64,000 nucleotides of DNA from Bin87 sp026710825 (lineage in GTDB: Bacteria; Chloroflexota; Dehalococcoidia; Lucifugimonadales; UBA3495): contig OZ247427.1 of assembly GCA_965232815.1 (NCBI GenBank), positions 1,240,001 to 1,304,000 of the forward strand, written 5' to 3'. This document shows, in pieces, positions 45,793 to 54,837 of this stretch. The notes beneath the pieces are model-generated. The model saw only the letters and a list, made by a program, of their open reading frames with translations. It was not told the origin of the DNA and made no database searches. The translations under genes and the position numbers were made by a program. Within the stretch, counting starts at the first letter, position 1, and the number at the start of each line of letters is the position of its first letter.

Positions 45793-46539
45793 ATGACAAT
45801 CAAGCTTTTCTTGGGATTTGACCCGGGTGGGGTAGGGGGTAGCAGCGGGTGCAAACCAGGTTGCAGGGGGCACTTCGGATGGAGTGTGTTCTACGAGGGT
45901 TATCATGGGATCGTGGGGCGCCTCGACAACGGTTTGTCAACAAACGCTTGGTCCGCTGTAGATCATGTGAACGGGATAATTGAGTCTTACAATAATCCCT
46001 GCGTCCGAGCCACGGGAATCGATGCTCCGTTGAGAGTACACAGGAAGAAAGGCAACCGAAACATCGACCAGAATCTGCGAGACGTGTTGACCCGCAAAAA
46101 ATTCCCAGGAGCCGTTGGTGGCACCGTCATGGCTGTCAACAGATTGCAGGGTGCAGCAACAGTACAAGGCGGGCTGCTGGTCATGCATCTCGTTAAAAAG
46201 GCTTGGGCACAGAATATGATGATTACGGAGTCCCATCCCAAGGCATTTCGCCACTTGCTCTCGTGCGTCAATCAACCTCAAGTGGAAGAAATTGCCAATA
46301 GCTTGACAGCGGACTTGCCACCCCAGGACGAGAAAGATTGCCAAAGCGGGCACGAACTGGACGCCACGCTGTGTGCGATAGCAGCATGGGCAGCATCACC
46401 TCCCTTGCCCAACTGGTACGACTTATACGAGCAGGAGTATGAATTAAGAGAAGATGGAACAAAAGGAGACGTCCTAATTCCGCTGTTCCAGATACCTGAA
46501 TCCACCCAACTCAGATATTGGATGCCTATGCCACGATGA
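45793..46539 (+). CDS. DUF429-like protein
   Basis: A 248-residue protein with an RNase-H-like N-terminus (KLFLGFDPGG, then FGWSVFYEGY and TGIDAPL) resembling DUF429 proteins, whose function is unknown. Later ITESHPKAFRHLL and the Asp of GHELDATLCAIAAW fit the family. A GAGGAAGGAA ribosome site precedes the ATG. Slightly lower GC than its neighbours. Confidence 0.65.
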   Translation: MTIKLFLGFDPGGVGGSSGCKPGCRGHFGWSVFYEGYHGIVGRLDNGLSTNAWSAVDHVNGIIESYNNPCVRATGIDAPLRVHRKKGNRNIDQNLRDVLTRKKFPGAVGGTVMAVNRLQGAATVQGGLLVMHLVKKAWAQNMMITESHPKAFRHLLSCVNQPQVEEIANSLTADLPPQDEKDCQSGHELDATLCAIAAWAASPPLPNWYDLYEQEYELREDGTKGDVLIPLFQIPESTQLRYWMPMPR

Positions 46540-46590
46540 CCCGGCTGATTGGTGAGCCAATCAATGCTGGACCTGTGGGACAGCATAACC

Positions 46591-46833
46591 ATGCCCGATA
46601 ACCAAGAATTGCTGAAACGCATCACGGCTCGCTCCGATGTTTTCGGAGGGAAACCGATTATCCGTGACATGCGAATATCAGTGGAACTAATCCTGAGCCA
46701 GGGAGCCACAGCGGAGGAACTGCTGGATGACTATCCCGGGTTGGAACCGGAAGATATACGCGCCTGTGTCGCCTATGCTCACGCGGTCATAGCCAGGGAT
46801 ACCCTGGGCACGGTTTCCATTGCTGAGAGATGA
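46591..46833 (+). CDS. DUF433-family antitoxin-like protein
   Basis: An 80-residue DUF433 protein: LLKRITARSDVFGGKPIIR, MRISVELILSQGATAEELL and YPGLEPEDIRACVAYA. DUF433 proteins usually precede DUF5615 PIN-like toxins, as here. ATG 46591 gives the normal family start; ATG 46564 is in frame. Its partner gene is broken. Confidence 0.8.
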   Translation: MPDNQELLKRITARSDVFGGKPIIRDMRISVELILSQGATAEELLDDYPGLEPEDIRACVAYAHAVIARDTLGTVSIAER

Positions 46834-46957
46834 GGTTTCTGATCGAATCAAGGTCATGGCAGGGGTAATCGAACGCTACGCGCCCGAACTGGAAGAACGC
46901 GCAATGATAACCGTACAGGGCAGGCACGTTCGCGTTTCGCGTCCCCCAACGAACTGA
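46830..46957 (+). pseudogene. Internally deleted DUF5615 PIN-like toxin
   Basis: ATG 46830 overlaps the DUF433 stop (ATGA) and reads MRFLIE, the conserved start of DUF5615 toxins. It then jumps, out of frame, to the family's C-terminus VIERYAPELEERAMITVQGR (about 46868 onward) ending at 46957. Some 60-70 central codons, with most acidic site residues, are missing. The toxin is certainly inactive. Confidence 0.75.
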
Positions 46958-47042
46958 ACGGCCAACGTAGAACGCCGCCGATTTCTTGACACCCCATAGC
47001 GTTGTTGATAGCCTAACTTTTGCGCCTTGTGCGCTGCTTTGT

Positions 47043-47118
47043 GGCCCGCTAGCTCAACTGGCAGAGCAGCTGACTCTTAATCAGCAGGTTCTCGGTTCGA
47101 CCCCGAGGCGGGTCACCA
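47043..47118 (+). tRNA. tRNA-Lys (CTT)
   Basis: Complete cloverleaf: acceptor GGCCCGC/GCGGGTC (one G-U), D arm GCTC..GAGC, anticodon stem GCTGA/TCAGC with loop CTCTTAA (anticodon CTT), T arm CTCGG TTCGACC CCGAG, and an encoded CCA at 47116-47118. Confidence 0.95.
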
Positions 47119-47171
47119 CCTCCCGAATTGGTCAACGCGGCTGGCGCTTGACCGGGCGGCGGCAGTCCCAG

Positions 47172-47256
47172 GGGGAAGTGTCGGAATTGGCAGACGAGCA
47201 TGACTTAGGATCATGTGCCCTTGGGCGTGCGGGTTCGAGTCCCGCCTTCCCCACCA
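47172..47256 (+). tRNA. tRNA-Leu (TAG)
   Basis: Class II tRNA: acceptor GGGGAAG/CTTCCCC, anticodon arm ATGA-CTTAGGA-TCAT (anticodon TAG), a variable arm (TGCCCTTGGGCG), T arm CGGG TTCGAGT CCCG and encoded CCA. It lies 53 bp after tRNA-Lys, probably cotranscribed. Confidence 0.93.
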
Positions 47257-47398
47257 TTGTTGCAATTCGCCCCCGATTCGTTCGGGGATTTTGATTGCCT
47301 GATGCGCTGACCTGCGATTTTGGATCCCGATTCGTGCTCAACGCACATGGCGATTTCCGGTGCTATATCACGCTGAAAATCTGACTAGAGGTTCAACC

Positions 47399-48184
47399 AT
47401 GAAAACCCGATATCGCATTTCCGTACTTCCAGCCGTCGCGGCCCTTTTGATGTTGCTCGGCATAGCCGCCGCGCCGGCAGTGCTGGATCAGCCGATGGCG
47501 CCCAGCATTCGAGCGACCTCCAACGACGGAGAGTTGGTCATATCTTGGGACGGTATCTCGGGAGCACAGTATTACACAGTAGGATGGATCAACTGGACCG
47601 AAGGGCAACCCGTCCTCGACGCCGGCGGGGACTGGCTTAGCCTGTTCCACTACACCACCGTGGCGGGTCATAGGACAAGTTATACAGTCAAGGGATTGGA
47701 CGGAGGAGATAGCCACTACGCGATAATGCGGGCGACGGACGTTGAAGGATCAGCAGCCAGGTTCGGTGGCGCTTACTCGGCGTGGTCGGGGTGGTCATCG
47801 AGCCCCGCACAGCCGACGGGACAGGGTAGGGCAGAGCCTACGCCATCCACCGACTGCATTAATGCCGGCACTTGCATCCCAGTTGTCAGCTTAGGAACCT
47901 ACACAGGGACGGGTGATGCCGCCTCTACGATCGTCGACCTTCACGCAGGCTTTTACCGCATCACCGCCTCCTCTACCAGCGACAGGTTCTTCGATGTCGA
48001 ACTCATACCCACCAAGGGCGGATATTATGCCGCCACGGTATTCGGCATAGGTCCTCTTGTTGATGAAATCGAAACCTTCACCATTTACGACGATGGAAAA
48101 TCCTATCATGACCAAGCAGGGTCGTATCTCCTGCAGATTGATGCTGTTGGGTCATGGACCGTGTCAATAGAACGTATCAACTAA
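47399..48184 (+). CDS. Secreted fibronectin-III-like protein
   Basis: A 261-residue protein with a signal peptide (about 1-30, VAALLMLLGIAAAPAVL), an FN3-like domain (about 37-140: LVISWDGISGAQYYTVGW ... YAIMRATD), a Pro/Thr linker and a second beta-rich domain. ATG 47399 is preferred because the signal peptide starts there. No anchor, so probably secreted. Function unknown. Confidence 0.7.
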   Translation: MKTRYRISVLPAVAALLMLLGIAAAPAVLDQPMAPSIRATSNDGELVISWDGISGAQYYTVGWINWTEGQPVLDAGGDWLSLFHYTTVAGHRTSYTVKGLDGGDSHYAIMRATDVEGSAARFGGAYSAWSGWSSSPAQPTGQGRAEPTPSTDCINAGTCIPVVSLGTYTGTGDAASTIVDLHAGFYRITASSTSDRFFDVELIPTKGGYYAATVFGIGPLVDEIETFTIYDDGKSYHDQAGSYLLQIDAVGSWTVSIERIN

Positions 48185-48419
48185 CCGAAGGCATTGACCA
48201 AGTTCAAGAGCAGGCGGTCGTGGCGACCATGAGTCAGGGAAGCGGATCCGGCGCAGGTGAAAGCGAGGACAGAGATGTGCCTTGTTTTTGCCAAGACAGC
48301 ACAGGGATAATGTGGCCTTAACGCCGATTAGCTTACATAGGGTTGCGTGGTGGCCCGAACCGTCGATCGTGCCCGTGATAATGTCAGCTATCTAGCATGG
48401 GTTAAGTTCTGCAGCGGAG

Positions 48420-50336
48420 ATGCTCGAAATGAGTATATTTTCGAATCCTTGGCGCCGAATTGGCACCCGTTTGTATCTGGCGCTGGGGTTTGCGGTGGTG
48501 TTGACGCTGGTTTCCAGCGCGGTTGGCGTGTATTACTTTGAGCGCAGCGGCGACCTGAGCCATCGTGTGAAGGTGGAGTCGGTGCCCGTGCTGGAAGCGT
48601 CCTGGGCGGCGGCTCGCGAGGTTGACGGGCTGCGTTATCTGGGGACCGCCCTGTTGTCGCGTCCAACGGAGGGTTCCCCCGAAGTGAGCGCGGGCCAAGT
48701 GGACGACACGCTTTCGCGTCTCGAAGCTGCGCTGGCGCAGGTCAACAGCGTGCCGTCCCTGGAATCCCATTCGGAGGCGGTCTACGACGGCGCATACGAC
48801 CTGGCTGACGTCATGAGCGGCCTATCGGTGAACCGAACCGCCTCATTGCAAGCCGACGACGACGCGGCACAGGTGAGAGCGAGACTGGACGCGGCGGCGG
48901 TGTCCGACCAACCGTCAGCCTCGGCGGCCGAGGTGTTGAGGCAGGCGTTGCAATCGGACGATGAGGCTGAGCTGGACCGGCTGTGGAGCGAACTGGAAGC
49001 GTTGGTTGGATCAGGAGTCGCCCCCGCGGTGCTCGAACTGGCTGAGGATGACGGGGTATTTTTCGTGAGGCGGCAACAGCTTGCGTTGAGCGACCAAGCG
49101 GACGAGTTGGCCCGGTCGTTTGAGCAATCCAGCGGGGCGCTGCAGGGTTCGGTGTCCACGCTGCTGGACGAGGCGCGGTCGGAATCGTCGAGCACGTTGG
49201 ATGCGGCTTTGCAGAGTTTTGACCAGGGGCGCGTGTTGCTGGCGATTATCAGCGTGGCGAGCGTGGTGGCCGCGACGATGGCGGCATGGCTGTGGGTGGG
49301 CAACGGGCTGGTTCGGCGGCTGTCGCGCCTGTCGGACCGGATGCGCGGCATGGCCACCGGCGACCTGGAGACACCGGTGCCGGAGGTAGGTCGCGACGAG
49401 ATTGGCGAATTGGCCGACGCCCTGGAGGTCTTTCGACAGCAGGCGCTGGAAGTCCAACGCCTGAACCTGGTGGAGCAGCTTTACGGCCAACTTCGGGAGG
49501 CGAACGCGGAGTTGCAACGGATGCAGGACCGGCTGGTGGCGCAGGAGAAACTGGCGGCGCTGGGCGAGTTGGTGTCCGGCGTGGCTCACGAAATCAGCAA
49601 TCCGTTGAACTTCGTGAAGAACTTCTCCGAGGGTTCCCAAGAGCTGTACGGTGAGCTGTCGGATATGCTGAGAACGTACCGGGACGAGATGAGCTCGGAG
49701 GACGCCGCGTTGCTGGACGACATCACGGAGGAGTTGACGACCAGCCTCAATCGAGTGCGGGACAACGGCGGGCGGGCGCTGGCGATCGTGGAGCGGATGC
49801 GCGGCCTGGGAGTGGTCGGCGGCGAGCCGATGCCGACCGACGTGAACCCGCTGGTACGGCGGGCGGTGCAGTTGGGCTGCGACACGTTCCGGGCGGAATG
49901 GCAGGATTTCGAGGTGGAACCGGTCTACGAACTGGACAACTCGTTTGGGCCTGTGCCCATGGTGGGACAGGACTTCAGCGAAGCACTGGTCAACCTGGTG
50001 TCGAACGCATGCTACGCGATGCGGGCCAAGCGCGAATATGCGGGCGTCGACGGCTATGAACCGCAACTGACGGTGTCAAGCCGACTGGTGGACAGGACGG
50101 TGGAGGTGCGCGTCAGGGACAACGGCACGGGCATACCCGACGACGTCGTGGGGCATATATTCAATCCGTTCTTCACCACGCGAGAGGGGGCCATGGGGGC
50201 GGGATTGGGCTTGTCCATCGCGGCCGACGTGGCGCGGCGGGCCGGCGGCGACCTCACGGTGGAAACCGAAGACGGCGAGTACACCGAGTTCACGCTGAGC
50301 GTGCCGATGGAGGAAGTGGCACTGGCTGCGGTGTGA
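48420..50336 (+). CDS. Sensor histidine kinase
   Basis: The 638-residue kinase has two membrane helices (about 17-40, 275-296) around an extracytoplasmic helical sensor of about 230 residues, then HAMP (about 296-350), a coiled coil, the H box VSGVAHEISNPLNFVKNF (phospho-His about 393) and an ATPase domain (NLVSNACYAM N box; DNGTGIP and GAGLGLSIA G boxes). It resembles HPK4-type NtrB-like kinases. No response regulator lies next to it. ATG 48429 is an alternative start. Confidence 0.88.
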   Translation: MLEMSIFSNPWRRIGTRLYLALGFAVVLTLVSSAVGVYYFERSGDLSHRVKVESVPVLEASWAAAREVDGLRYLGTALLSRPTEGSPEVSAGQVDDTLSRLEAALAQVNSVPSLESHSEAVYDGAYDLADVMSGLSVNRTASLQADDDAAQVRARLDAAAVSDQPSASAAEVLRQALQSDDEAELDRLWSELEALVGSGVAPAVLELAEDDGVFFVRRQQLALSDQADELARSFEQSSGALQGSVSTLLDEARSESSSTLDAALQSFDQGRVLLAIISVASVVAATMAAWLWVGNGLVRRLSRLSDRMRGMATGDLETPVPEVGRDEIGELADALEVFRQQALEVQRLNLVEQLYGQLREANAELQRMQDRLVAQEKLAALGELVSGVAHEISNPLNFVKNFSEGSQELYGELSDMLRTYRDEMSSEDAALLDDITEELTTSLNRVRDNGGRALAIVERMRGLGVVGGEPMPTDVNPLVRRAVQLGCDTFRAEWQDFEVEPVYELDNSFGPVPMVGQDFSEALVNLVSNACYAMRAKREYAGVDGYEPQLTVSSRLVDRTVEVRVRDNGTGIPDDVVGHIFNPFFTTREGAMGAGLGLSIAADVARRAGGDLTVETEDGEYTEFTLSVPMEEVALAAV

Positions 50337-50426
50337 CAAGGCGGCGTGGATGCAAAACCATCGAATAGGACGACCCTGACCGCCCTATTTTTCCGACGCC
50401 GATCGACCCCATGGTTAGCGTCCGGG

Positions 50427-52175
50427 CTATCGCCGCCGCCAGATTAGGTAGGCAAACACCGCAATGACGATCAGACCCACGACGATCAGGATGATGATCA
50501 GTGTGTTGCGTTGGCGTGGGGTGGTCACCACGTTGATGAGGGTATCGCGCACCCGCGGCACGGCATTGCCGATGATCGGGATGTTTGGAGCCCCAAGATC
50601 TCCCGAATCTCCCGCCGTGGCGGGGTCCGGTGTAGGCGTGAGTGTAAGCGTGGGTGTCGGAGTGGGGGTAGCAGTAGAGACACGAGTGGAGGTTGGGGTC
50701 GGTGTGGGGGTAGGCGTTGGGGTCGACGTTGGCGTGGTGTTTACTGTTCCCCCGGACGCGCCAGCGTCGCTTCGAAGGTCACCAGTCTGAGGCGTGGGAG
50801 TTGGAGTGGGTATCGGGGTGGGACTGCCATCCCCGCCTTCGGATTGGCTGCCGGTGGCACCCTGGCCGCCGGATCCACCTCCGCCGTCTGCGCTTCCACC
50901 ACCGCCAACGCCGCCGCCGGCAGGCCCGGTGGGCGGGACACCTGCCACGGTGGGTTGGGGGAGTTCGGTGGGTTGGACTGCCTCGGTGGGTTTGGCGGCA
51001 GTTGGGGCCTGCGGTGAGGCATTGGGTGGGATGACACCGGTTGCCTCAGGATTCGGGGTGCCAGAACCGGGGCCTTCACCGTTGCTGCCTCCTGAACCAT
51101 CGTCGTCGTTGCCGTTGCCGTCGTCGTTGTCGTCGTCGTTGCCGTCGTTGCCGTCGTTGCCGTCGTTGCCGTCGTTGCCGTCGTTGCCGTCGTTGTCCGT
51201 TGGTGTGGGGGTGAACGTTGGTGTGGGGGTGAACGTTGGTGTGGGGGTGAACGTTGGTGTGGGGGTGAACGTTGGTGTGGGGGTGAACGTTGGTGTGGGG
51301 GTGAACGTTGGTGTGGGGGTGAACGTTGGTGTGGGGGTGAACGTTGGTGTGGGCGGCGCCACGACTTCCACCGAGGCCGAGTCGCTGATGGATCCGCCTT
51401 CCGTGCAGGTCATGGTGAACCTCAATGTGTAGGAGCCCGCCGAGTTCGCGGTGACGTCCCACGCGATCTGGCTATCGCCTGAATTGGAAAGACTCAGGCT
51501 CAGGCCGCCGGCTCCAGTGAGGCTCCATGAATTGGCCACCGTGCCGGAATGCGCAGCAAACAGGATGGTGCTTTCCCCGACGTTGAGTGGGGATTTCCCG
51601 ATGGAGAGACTGACGGAGCATTCGGGAGTCTCAGGGGTTGGGGTGGAAGTAGGTGTGGGGGTTGGAGTGTCGGTGGCTGTGGGAGGCGGTGGTGGCGATG
51701 GACAGTCATTGACCAGTTCTTTTCTAATCACAGCATCGTTGAAGTCGTCGTCCGTGTCATCCTCATATTCAACGATAACGTACGATCCATGGTTAGTCGT
51801 CCTAATTTTGCTCGAATCCCTGATGATCTCGCGGGAGTGGCCGATCTGGATATAGATTGCGTAATTTAGGTTGGTAACGTTCCTCAGGGTGATGGATCGT
51901 CCGACTTGGCGATTGCTCAGGCCCAGACGTTGACCCGACGCGTTTACCAAGTGAAGGGTGAAATCCGCATCGGCACTTTGCATAGTTACCTTCAGGCACT
52001 GGTCGGATTGTGCATTGGCGAGGGGGGAGAGAGCGTCAGAGAGGGCAATGAATAGCATGACGGCGACGATGGCTGCCGCTGCCAGGGCGATAAAAGCCAG
52101 TCTTACACGACCGATGTTCGCGGATGAACGCATCCTGCTTGCTCTTATGGTAAAAGTGCCGTTCAATCTCGGCAC
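50427..52175 (-). CDS. Surface protein with Thr-Pro and Gly-Asn-Asp repeat stalk
   Basis: The 582-residue protein has an N-terminal signal/anchor (about 28-55), a beta-rich domain (about 58-160), Pro/Thr-rich spacer, a PKD/Ig-like domain (about 185-275), a stalk of eight identical PTPTFT units, a (GND)n acid stretch, long Gly/Ser/Pro/Thr sequence, and a C-terminal membrane helix followed by IWRRR. The design suggests a cell-surface stalk protein anchored at its C-terminus. Start GTG 52175, or ATG 52136. Family not recognised. Confidence 0.7.
   Translation of the reverse strand: MPRLNGTFTIRASRMRSSANIGRVRLAFIALAAAAIVAVMLFIALSDALSPLANAQSDQCLKVTMQSADADFTLHLVNASGQRLGLSNRQVGRSITLRNVTNLNYAIYIQIGHSREIIRDSSKIRTTNHGSYVIVEYEDDTDDDFNDAVIRKELVNDCPSPPPPPTATDTPTPTPTSTPTPETPECSVSLSIGKSPLNVGESTILFAAHSGTVANSWSLTGAGGLSLSLSNSGDSQIAWDVTANSAGSYTLRFTMTCTEGGSISDSASVEVVAPPTPTFTPTPTFTPTPTFTPTPTFTPTPTFTPTPTFTPTPTFTPTPTFTPTPTDNDGNDGNDGNDGNDGNDGNDDDNDDGNGNDDDGSGGSNGEGPGSGTPNPEATGVIPPNASPQAPTAAKPTEAVQPTELPQPTVAGVPPTGPAGGGVGGGGSADGGGGSGGQGATGSQSEGGDGSPTPIPTPTPTPQTGDLRSDAGASGGTVNTTPTSTPTPTPTPTPTSTRVSTATPTPTPTLTLTPTPDPATAGDSGDLGAPNIPIIGNAVPRVRDTLINVVTTPRQRNTLIIILIVVGLIVIAVFAYLIWRRR
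51205..51348. repeat. Eight perfect 18-bp tandem repeats (PTPTFT units)
   Basis: The unit GTGGGGGTGAACGTTGGT occurs eight times without a mismatch, coding PTPTFT on the minus strand. Just beside it (about 51137-51193) a 9-bp unit codes six NDG triplets. Perfect identity suggests recent slippage or recombination and a variable stalk length. Confidence 0.9.
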
Positions 52176-52264
52176 GCGATCGACATATCGCCATTTCCGT
52201 TATGTTATATGCGTTCAATTTTAGCGTGCGATCGACATAATATCATTTTCGTTATGTTATATTC
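52161..52264. repeat. Tandem 52-bp direct repeat over the start of the surface-protein gene
   Basis: Copies at 52161-52212 and 52213-52264 both run GTTCAAT...GCGATCGACAT...CGTTATGTTATAT. They are AT-rich within a GC-rich genome. The first copy overlaps the proposed GTG start. The repeated TATGTTATAT-type block could be a duplicated promoter or binding site. Confidence 0.65.
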
Positions 52265-52350
52265 GCTCGAGCGATACCGGCAGAATTGGCTGGTTCAGGG
52301 ATACCTCGCCGGAGCAAAATCGGCTGGCGAGCGGTAGGAGCTACCGACTC

Positions 52351-52388
52351 AAAAAGAAGCGGCCTCTCAATGAGAGGCCGTTCTTTTG
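52351..52388. terminator. Bidirectional intrinsic terminator
   Basis: CGGCCTCTC-AAT-GAGAGGCCG (52360-52380), preceded by AAAAAGAAG and followed by TTCTTTTGC, so a U-run follows the stem on both strands. It ends the minus-strand monooxygenase gene (stop at 52408). Confidence 0.75.
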
Positions 52389-52407
52389 CTTTGAGTTTCG
52401 CTCGTGG

Positions 52408-53706
52408 TTACGAGTCGCCGCCATCGCCAGCAGCGCCGGCGGTGACGGGGGACGGGGGGTCGGCCACGTAGGGCTGGCCGGTGGCGGGATCGACCTCGAA
52501 GGGGCCGGGGAGGTCCAGTTCGGCAGCGATTTCGCGGACGGCGGGGATGACTTCCTGTCCCATGAGGCGGAGGCTGCGCATGGCGTCATCGTGGGTCATG
52601 GCGCCGTCGCCGTCCCAGAAGAAGATGCTGCCGGGCCGGATGGTCTCCAACACGTGGCGGATCTTGGGAATGACGGTCTTGGGGGTGCCGCAGATGATGG
52701 TGTAGTCCTCGATCTGCTGCTCGTAGGGGCGGGAGAGGACTCCGCCGGGACCCGCGCTGCCGCCGCGAGCGGCGGTGGCCACGGATTGAGTGGGCAGGAC
52801 CCGCCGGCGCGAGGTCAGGCCGGGCAGTTGGAGCAGCGCCTGGTTGGTGGTGCCTTCGTTGCCGGCCAGGAAGGGATTGCTGGGACCCTGGACGTACTTG
52901 CGGCCGGCCTGCTCAGCGAGTTCTTCGGTTTCGTCGACGTGGACTTTCCAGAGATAGCCGATGTTCTGGGGGCCCGACTCGTATCCGAGATCAGCGGCGG
53001 TGTCGTGGTAAAGCTGGAAGGCCTGCTTGGTAGGTTCCATCTCGGTGGCGAGCATAATGTAGGGGATGCGCTGCTCGGCGGCCCACATCAGGGAATCGCG
53101 GCTGACGACGCCGGGGAGCCAGATTGGAGGATGAGGCTTCTGGTAGGGGCGGACCCAGGGATTGACGTGGCGGAAATGGTAGTGCTTGCCTTCCCAGCGG
53201 AATGGGCCGGGAGTGGTCCACGCCTTGACGATGAGTTCGTGGGCCTCTTTGAAGCGTTCCCAATTGTAGTGAGGCTCGACGTTGTGGGCGACGCTCTCGC
53301 GCCCGGTGCCGCGCACCCAGCCGGAGACGAGTCGGCCGCGCGAGATCATGTCGATCATGGCGAGCTGTTCGACGAGCCAGAGAGGATCGTCCCATATGGG
53401 AATGATGTTGCCGAGGAGGACGATCTTGGCGCGCTGGGTGATGCGGGCCAGGATGGATGCCTCGACGTTCATCGCGCCGCCCATGCAGAAGGGGGTGCTG
53501 TGGTGCTCGTTGAGCATGAGGCCGTCGAACCCCATCTCCTCGGCGTAGATTTTTTCGTCGAGGTAGCGGTTGTAGAGGTTGGCGCCAAGCTGAGCGTCAT
53601 AGATGTCGTTGCTGACGTCCAGGTCCATGATGGGCTTGCCGGTGGCCCCGAAGTATCCGGACTTGGGGTCCTGGTATGGCCTTTCGGTGAAGTATCCGAT
53701 GAACAT
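52408..53706 (-). CDS. Luciferase-like (LLM class) flavin-dependent monooxygenase
   Basis: A 432-residue TIM-barrel oxidoreductase of the bacterial luciferase superfamily: FDGLMLNEHHSTPFCMGGAM, ILLGNIIPIWDDP-type segment, and RGRLVSGWVRGTGRE. It uses reduced FMN or F420; the substrate is unknown. Such enzymes are numerous in SAR202-type bacteria, where they are thought to attack recalcitrant organics. The alpha/beta hydrolase gene upstream on the same strand (gap 75 bp) may be cotranscribed. Confidence 0.85.
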   Translation of the reverse strand: MFIGYFTERPYQDPKSGYFGATGKPIMDLDVSNDIYDAQLGANLYNRYLDEKIYAEEMGFDGLMLNEHHSTPFCMGGAMNVEASILARITQRAKIVLLGNIIPIWDDPLWLVEQLAMIDMISRGRLVSGWVRGTGRESVAHNVEPHYNWERFKEAHELIVKAWTTPGPFRWEGKHYHFRHVNPWVRPYQKPHPPIWLPGVVSRDSLMWAAEQRIPYIMLATEMEPTKQAFQLYHDTAADLGYESGPQNIGYLWKVHVDETEELAEQAGRKYVQGPSNPFLAGNEGTTNQALLQLPGLTSRRRVLPTQSVATAARGGSAGPGGVLSRPYEQQIEDYTIICGTPKTVIPKIRHVLETIRPGSIFFWDGDGAMTHDDAMRSLRLMGQEVIPAVREIAAELDLPGPFEVDPATGQPYVADPPSPVTAGAAGDGGDS

Positions 53707-53781
53707 ATTGAGTCTCCTTTGGGCCTTGGCGGGGGCGGGTTCCGGCTATTCGTGGGATTTTAGCACAGGGGTGTGGACTGC

Positions 53782-54582
53782 TCAGGACGAGAGGAAGGTT
53801 TTGACGGTGGTGAGGAACTCGTCGGTCTTTTCGATGTGGGGGTTGTGGCCGCAGTGGTCGAATATGGTGAGGCGGGAGCCAGGGATCGAGTCGTTGAATA
53901 CCTGGCTGGCGCTGACGGGGACGATCTCGTCGTTCCGGCCCCAGATGATCTGGGTCGGCAGCCGCTTGAGGCGGTGCAGGAGGTTGGGCAGGGCGAGATA
54001 GTGCATGTAGGGGCGCCAACTGAGGCGGCAGGCCTCCTCGCGGGCGATGTCCCACGCCTCGGCCAGTTCGGGGGAGACTTCGTCGGGACAGACATCCAAA
54101 AATTCAGGAGCGCTGGCGGTGTCGTAGAAGCCGGCGGTCAGGAATTCCTTGGCGACCGCGAGGAACATATCGTAGATCTCGCCTTCCGGTGGCCTGATGC
54201 CGGCGGGACTGACCAGCACGAGCTTGTTGAACGTGTCGGGCGACATGGTGGCCATTTCAGCGGCGAGCCATCCGCCCAAGGAGAAGCCCATGATGTTGGC
54301 GCCCTGAAGGCTGAGATCGTCGATGGCTTCCAGGTACCAGCCGGCGAGATCGCGCATGTTCATGATCCATTCCTGGCGTTCGGTTGCGCCGAAGCCGGGA
54401 TGGGACGGAATGTGGAGGGTGTAGTCCTGCGCCAGGGAATCGTGGCAGCGGAGCCAGCCCTGATGTCCCAACTCGCCGTGCAGCACGAGCAGGGGCGCGC
54501 CACTACCACCTTTGACCATCTGGAGGCTGACGCCGGCTGCCTCTACGAATTCTTCCGTCCATGCTTGCGCGCCTGTCGCCAT
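53782..54582 (-). CDS. Alpha/beta-fold hydrolase
   Basis: A 266-residue hydrolase: oxyanion HGELGHQGW, nucleophile elbow MGFSLGGWLAAE (Ser about 97), acid Asp probably in IIWGRNDEIV, and His in DHCGHNPHIEK. It resembles meta-cleavage-product hydrolases and epoxide/ester hydrolases. Location upstream of the monooxygenase suggests one degradative operon. Confidence 0.85.
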   Translation of the reverse strand: MATGAQAWTEEFVEAAGVSLQMVKGGSGAPLLVLHGELGHQGWLRCHDSLAQDYTLHIPSHPGFGATERQEWIMNMRDLAGWYLEAIDDLSLQGANIMGFSLGGWLAAEMATMSPDTFNKLVLVSPAGIRPPEGEIYDMFLAVAKEFLTAGFYDTASAPEFLDVCPDEVSPELAEAWDIAREEACRLSWRPYMHYLALPNLLHRLKRLPTQIIWGRNDEIVPVSASQVFNDSIPGSRLTIFDHCGHNPHIEKTDEFLTTVKTFLSS

Positions 54583-54837
54583 TTGCCGCGACCTCCTCGT
54601 CGTTTCTGGTTGAAATGGGGCGTGTACGAAACTGCCGGGCCATCATAACACGGTCAGAATGGAAGCCATGTGGACGACCGCGGGGCCAGTTGAGGGGGAC
54701 GTTTTGACCTGACGAAGGTGTCCGGTCGGGATGTAAAATGCCCGCCAAGCATCGTGCGCTCGCTGTGAAGAGATTGGGCGCACCCAGGAACAACCGATTA
54801 TTGACCCTACCGTTCGCTGAAAGGAGATCAAACCACC

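Noticed and set aside
47043..47256. A selenocysteine tRNA (selC) among the tRNAs
   Set aside because: The two tRNAs have anticodons CTT and TAG and normal 7-bp acceptor stems; neither has a TCA anticodon or an 8-bp acceptor.
51137..51348. CRISPR array
   Set aside because: The repeats have no unique spacers and are coding tandem repeats (PTPTFT and NDG units).
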